From Massilia rhizosphaerae (lineage in GTDB: Bacteria > Pseudomonadota > Gammaproteobacteria > Burkholderiales > Burkholderiaceae_D): a DNA stretch of 64,000 nucleotides. This document shows, piece after piece, positions 60,420 to 64,000 of this stretch (the stretch's first letter is position 1; the number at the start of each line of letters is the position of its first letter). The stretch spans positions 40,617 through 104,616 of the forward strand of contig NZ_JADKYX010000027.1 in assembly GCF_016093545.1 (NCBI RefSeq), in the 5' to 3' direction. The notes beneath the pieces were generated by a model. The model saw only the letters and a program-made list of their open reading frames with translations, ran no database searches and was not told where the DNA came from. The position numbers were made by a program, and so were the translations under genes.

Positions 60420-62711
60420 ATGAATCAGTGGCGCTCCCGCTCGACCAGGATCTGTTACGTCCTGTTCATCCTGTTGATGCTGGCAACCCCCATATTATTG
60501 GTCTGGCAGCATTACGGGATGACGCGCACGCTCGAGATTTCCCCGCGGCATCCGTATGGCGCGAGGGTGACCGATGACCGCGACAACACGCGCGGCAACA
60601 GCTCGAATGGCAATTCGGTCGCTTCCTTGACTATCACCAGGGACGCCTTCGTCATGCGTTGCTACCTGGGGGCGGCCGCAACCTATCCATTCTGCAAGTT
60701 CCAATTCCTGATGGGCGATCCGGTCAAGGGCATCGACCTGAGCGGGTACGACACGATTGCGTTCGACATGCGTTATTCGGGCCGGGGCCGCCGCGTCGTC
60801 AAGCTTCACCTGTTGAATTTCGAGCCGGAGTTTTCCAACCTGAGCGACTGGAATTCGCAGCGGTTCAACGAACTGCTGATCGATCTGCCGTCCGAACCCA
60901 GGTTCACGATCCCGATGAGTGCCGTGCGCACCGCGGACTGGTGGCACTTCTCGCGCCGGATCCCGCTGTCCAAGAGCTATGTGCGCCTCGACCACGTCAC
61001 GGCGGTGGAGCTGGCGACGGACAACTACAGTGCCACCGGACAAGTCATCACGGTCGAGCTGCGCAAGATCGAGTTTCGCGGGAAATGGATATCGAAGACA
61101 ACCCTGCTGGATTGGCTGATGTTCGCATGGATAGGTTTCGGTATGCTAGCCCTGTCGCTGGGCCTGCTTCACTTCCGGTCGGACCTGCAAGCCAGCGAGA
61201 CACGCCTGGAACAAATGGCCGTCATCGACCGGGAACGCAAGGCGGCCGAGGCCGCACGTGAAGCGGCGCTGGCCGAGGCCGTCGCACTGGCCCGCCAGCG
61301 CAGCAACTTCGTGGCGCAAATGAGCCATGAACTGCGCACGCCGCTCAACGCCATCATCGGCTATGCCCACCTGCTGGCGCGCGACCGCGACCATTTGACC
61401 GAACGGCAGGCGTCTGGCCTGGGTGCGATCCGCGAGAGCGGGCAGTATCTGCTCGCCCTGATCAACGACATCCTCGACCTGGCCCGGGTCGAGGCCGGCA
61501 AGATGGTATTGCATCCCGCCGCCGTCGATCTCGGCGCCTTCGTGCAGGTCCTCGCCAACATCATGCGCGTCAAGGCCGAGGAGAAAGGCCTCGCGTTCAG
61601 CTGCGAACTGGCGCCGGGCCTGCCGTCGACGGTGACGGTCGACGAAACCCGGCTGCGCCAGGTGCTGCTCAACCTGCTGGGCAACGCGGTGAAATTCACC
61701 GATAGCGGCAAGGTCACGCTGCGGGTGCTGCCCGCGCCGCTCGCCGATGTGCCGGACGGCCAGGACGACGCGGCCACCGCGCGGTTGCGCTTCGAGGTGG
61801 CCGACAGCGGCATCGGCATGAGCGCGCAACAGATCGGACGCATCTTCCAGCCCTTCGAACAGGTGGCCACCGCAAAGCGGAGCGAGGGCGGCACGGGCCT
61901 GGGCCTGGCCATCAGCCAGCAACTGGTGCGCCTCATGGGCGGCAATATCGACGTCGCCAGCGAACCGGGCAAGGGCAGTACGTTCCGGTTCGAGATCGCG
62001 GTGCCGGTGGCGGCCGGCGGCCCGGTCACCGTGCAGCCGCAGGACACCCTGGTCGGCTACGAGGGCGAGCGCAAGCGGTTGCTGGTCGTCGACGACGTGC
62101 CGCTGAACCGCGCGATGATGCTGGACCTGCTTCAGAGTGCCGGCTTCGTCGTGGCGGCCGCCGCGAACGGCCTGGAGTGCCTGGTCCTGCTCGACAGCTT
62201 CAAGCCGGACCTGATCCTGATGGACGTCATGATGCCGGTGATGGACGGCAACGAGACGACGCGGCGGATCCGCCGCATGCCGGGATGGGACGGCATACCG
62301 ATCGTCGCCGTGACCGCCAGCGCCGGCGCCGACGACGAACGGAAAAGCCGCGATGCCGGCGCCGACGCCTTCCTCGCCAAGCCCGTCGACCACGACGCGC
62401 TGCTGCGCACCGTCGGCAAGCTGTTATCGCTGCAATGGATCACGGAACAAGCGGCACCGGCGACGACCGAGGGCGGCGATGACGCCCGCATGACCGTCCC
62501 GCCGGCGGCGGAGATCGAGGAACTCTGGCAACTGGCGCGCATCGGGAATATGCGCCAGATCCGGGAGCGGGCGGCCTACCTGCAGGGGCTCGACCCGGCC
62601 TACACGGCGTTCGCGAGCCGCCTGGACATGCTGGCGCAGGGCTACCACTCGAAGCGGTTGGCGGCCTTCGTGGCGCGCTTCCGGACCGAGGACGCGGTGC
62701 GGCCGCCGTGA
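60420..62711 (+). CDS. Hybrid histidine kinase, tandem copy 2
   Basis: A 763-residue paralogue with the same layout as copy 1: His303 in MSHELRTPLNAIIG and Asp602 in LMDVMMPVMDG. From the coiled coil to the C-terminus only about a dozen residues differ, while the periplasmic sensor differs at many positions (for example FEPEFSNLSDWNSQ in place of FDPDLSTRDDPDSQ). Both sets of catalytic residues are intact. The two proteins could form heterodimers and feed the same output. No separate response regulator gene is next to them. Confidence 0.9.
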   Translation: MNQWRSRSTRICYVLFILLMLATPILLVWQHYGMTRTLEISPRHPYGARVTDDRDNTRGNSSNGNSVASLTITRDAFVMRCYLGAAATYPFCKFQFLMGDPVKGIDLSGYDTIAFDMRYSGRGRRVVKLHLLNFEPEFSNLSDWNSQRFNELLIDLPSEPRFTIPMSAVRTADWWHFSRRIPLSKSYVRLDHVTAVELATDNYSATGQVITVELRKIEFRGKWISKTTLLDWLMFAWIGFGMLALSLGLLHFRSDLQASETRLEQMAVIDRERKAAEAAREAALAEAVALARQRSNFVAQMSHELRTPLNAIIGYAHLLARDRDHLTERQASGLGAIRESGQYLLALINDILDLARVEAGKMVLHPAAVDLGAFVQVLANIMRVKAEEKGLAFSCELAPGLPSTVTVDETRLRQVLLNLLGNAVKFTDSGKVTLRVLPAPLADVPDGQDDAATARLRFEVADSGIGMSAQQIGRIFQPFEQVATAKRSEGGTGLGLAISQQLVRLMGGNIDVASEPGKGSTFRFEIAVPVAAGGPVTVQPQDTLVGYEGERKRLLVVDDVPLNRAMMLDLLQSAGFVVAAAANGLECLVLLDSFKPDLILMDVMMPVMDGNETTRRIRRMPGWDGIPIVAVTASAGADDERKSRDAGADAFLAKPVDHDALLRTVGKLLSLQWITEQAAPATTEGGDDARMTVPPAAEIEELWQLARIGNMRQIRERAAYLQGLDPAYTAFASRLDMLAQGYHSKRLAAFVARFRTEDAVRPP

Positions 62712-62782
62712 TCCCGATGCGCGCCGTCAGGCAGAACGCGAGAATACGGCTGACAAGCAAACTTTGCGATCCTGAAAAAAGG

Positions 62783-63854
62783 CTGTGTTCGCGCTAGTTA
62801 TGTGAACTGAAACTGGTTGCAGCGGTCATACGTATCGTCGAGTTAACTCATGGGGAGCGACGATGCGTAGCCTGCAGTTCGACGAAATCTTTGCCACGTT
62901 GACCGCGGTACCGTTGTCGGCAACCGACCTGGTCCGGTTGAGGAAATGGATCGCGAGTATCGCGGATCCGACGGAGTGCATCGCGCTGATCGAGGCCGCC
63001 GCCAGAGGTCGCCCCTGTCCGCGCTGCGGTTGCCGCCACGTCCACCGCTGCGGCCAGGCCAGCGGCTTGCAGCGCTTTCGCTGTCTCGGCTGTGGCCGCA
63101 GCTACAACGCGCTGACGGGCACGCCGCTCGCGCGGTTGCGCAAGAAGGAGTGCTGGCTGACCTACCTGCAATGCATCCTGGAATCGCGCACGGTCCGTGA
63201 TGCGGCGCGCGTCGTCGGCGTGCACCGCACGACCAGTTTCCGGTGGCGCCATCGCTTCGTGCCCGGCGCGATGCGCGACCGGCCTGCGACGTTGTCGGCC
63301 ATCGTCGAGGCGGACGAAACGTATCGCCTCGAATCGCAAAAGGGCTCGCGCCACTTGACGCGCAAGCCGAGGAAGCGCGGCGGCGTGGCGAGACGGCGTG
63401 GCATCAATCGAGAACACGATTGCCTGCTCGTCGCGCGCGATCGCAATGGCCAGACGCTTGATTTTCATACCGGACGAGGTCAAGTGACGGTCGCGCAACT
63501 GGATTGTTGCCTCAGGCCGGTGCTTCCGACCGACGTGTTACTGATCAGCGACGGTGCCGTCGCCTATCGACATTTCGCGGCGCAAGCGGGCATCACGCAC
63601 GAGTGGGTGAACGTGAAGGCGGGCATCCGGGCGCGTGGCGCGATCCACATCCAGAACGTTAACAGCTGGCACAGCCGCTTCAAGAGTTGGCTGGTGCGCT
63701 TTCGCGGCGTCGCGAGCCGCTACCTGATCAATTACTCGGGATGGCAGCGTGTGCTGGACGCGCAGCTCCTGACGACGCCCGCGCATCTGCTGCGTGCTGC
63801 AGCCCAGCTCGGTTAGTTCGTTGCAGTCGAGTCACTGAAATAACGCGAACACAG
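62783..63854 (+). mobile_element. IS1595-family insertion sequence
   Basis: The transposase gene is flanked by imperfect inverted repeats of about 23 bp whose first 11 bases (CTGTGTTCGCG) are identical: the left starts at 62783, the right ends at 63854. The left flank (AAAAAAGG) and right flank (ATCGAGTA) do not form a target duplication, because the right side is directly joined to a group II intron. Confidence 0.8.
62863..63816 (+). CDS. IS1595-family (ISXO2-like) transposase
   Basis: A 317-residue transposase. An N-terminal zinc ribbon (CPRCGCRHVHRCG ... CLGCGRSYN) is followed by helix-turn-helix RTVRDAARVVGVHRTTSFRW. The DDE-type catalytic core has IVEADETYRL and LLISDGAVAYRHF, with the third region IQNVNSWHSRFKSWLVRFRG. 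The frame is complete, so the element may still be active. GGGGAGCG precedes the start. Confidence 0.88.
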   Translation: MRSLQFDEIFATLTAVPLSATDLVRLRKWIASIADPTECIALIEAAARGRPCPRCGCRHVHRCGQASGLQRFRCLGCGRSYNALTGTPLARLRKKECWLTYLQCILESRTVRDAARVVGVHRTTSFRWRHRFVPGAMRDRPATLSAIVEADETYRLESQKGSRHLTRKPRKRGGVARRRGINREHDCLLVARDRNGQTLDFHTGRGQVTVAQLDCCLRPVLPTDVLLISDGAVAYRHFAAQAGITHEWVNVKAGIRARGAIHIQNVNSWHSRFKSWLVRFRGVASRYLINYSGWQRVLDAQLLTTPAHLLRAAAQLG

Positions 63855-64000
63855 ATCGAGTAGGGGGCGGGGCTACCCCCGCCGCCCTCTCACACCACCG
63901 TACGTGCGGTTCCGCATACGGCGGTTCATTCAACACACTGGAAGCGCTGCCGGGTGTCCAGCAACGAAACCAACCCAAGCGCATCGAAATAACTTTTCGG
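63855..64000 (-). mobile_element. Group II intron, 3' end (partial)
   Basis: On the reverse strand the end of a maturase frame is followed by a domain V-like hairpin (GCCGTATGCGGAACCGCACG then TACGGTGG, about 63890-63925). A GC-rich domain VI hairpin (63861-63889) follows, and then the 3' terminus CTACTCGAT at 63855, ending in AT as group II introns do. Downstream exon sequence begins exactly with the right inverted repeat of the IS1595 element. The 5' part lies outside the window. Confidence 0.8.
63926..64000 (-). CDS. Group II intron reverse transcriptase/maturase, C-terminus (partial)
   Basis: The last 24 codons of a reverse-strand gene that continues past the window: PKSYFDALGLVSLLDTRQRF then QCVE and stop. 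The SYFDALGLVSL ending is typical of group II intron-encoded proteins. It is immediately followed by the intron domain V structure, as expected. Confidence 0.75.
   Translation of the reverse strand, partial: PKSYFDALGLVSLLDTRQRFQCVE

Larger units (their letters stand above)
57975..62711 (+). repeat. Tandem duplication of a kinase gene with its promoter
   Basis: Two head-to-tail units with a 2400-bp offset through the coding region. Similarity begins at the GGGTATAT box about 40 bp before each start and stops right after each stop codon. Identity is moderate over the sensor part and very high from about 58,800/61,200 to the ends. Confidence 0.93.

Noticed and set aside
62775..63862. 8-bp target duplication around the IS1595 element
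   Set aside because: AAAAAAGG on the left and ATCGAGTA on the right do not match; the right flank belongs to the group II intron.
1..64000. tRNA, rRNA, riboswitch, replication origin or integrase attachment site
   Set aside because: None was recognised on reading either strand. A covariance-model search was not possible, so small RNAs could be missed.

Overview
The window is about 64 kb of uniformly GC-rich, gene-dense bacterial chromosome. The gene families (recC-recB-recD order, an aryl polyene cluster with a LolA/MMPL export set, a long tandem-HAMP kinase, a LuxR/RsaL pair, a large TonB-dependent receptor) suggest a betaproteobacterium of the Oxalobacteraceae, Massilia/Telluria-like. This is inference from family content only; no rRNA or tRNA gene was seen.

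Layout. 1-5.3 kb: the N-terminal half of a tandem-HAMP sensor kinase (minus strand, runs off the left edge), an AHL-type LuxR receptor converging on an RsaL-like repressor with a lux/las-box-like dyad but no luxI, then a prolyl oligopeptidase. 5.4-17.5 kb: a CHASE-PAS hybrid kinase that lacks its ATPase domain, the complete recC-recB-recD operon, and a DUF488 gene. 17.5-28 kb: single housekeeping and accessory genes (membrane protein, an unpaired motA, an 87-bp palindromic MITE-like repeat, pbpG, sulfate-binding protein, GNAT, YcbK-like enzyme, phosphodiesterase, amino-acid-type binding protein, ETF-ubiquinone oxidoreductase). 28-30 kb: a short-chain dehydrogenase, an alpha/beta hydrolase and a hotdog thioesterase.

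30.3-46.5 kb: a complete, tightly coupled aryl polyene (APE) pigment cluster of 17 genes on one strand. It holds two ACPs, a ketosynthase/chain-length-factor pair plus a second ketosynthase, a ketoreductase, two dehydratases (one fused to the starter-activating AMP ligase), an aromatic ammonia-lyase, an O-methyltransferase, a glycosyltransferase and two acyltransferases, a thioesterase, and a LolA/MMPL/lipoprotein export set. Two small exported proteins follow, with a PAS-LuxR regulator beyond them on the other strand. 48.3-49.7 kb: scoA-scoB CoA transferase.

49.7-54.7 kb: a BlaI/BlaR1-type regulatory pair in which the BlaR1-like sensor carries a TonB C-terminal domain, a free-standing copy of that domain, and a divergent SIMPL-domain gene. 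Three dyads lie between blaI and the SIMPL gene. An Atm1-like ABC exporter follows, converging on a 1019-residue TonB-dependent receptor. 58-62.7 kb: two tandem copies of a hybrid histidine kinase with diverged periplasmic sensors and nearly identical signalling modules. 62.8-64 kb: an IS1595-type insertion sequence whose right inverted repeat abuts the 3' end of a group II intron that runs off the window.
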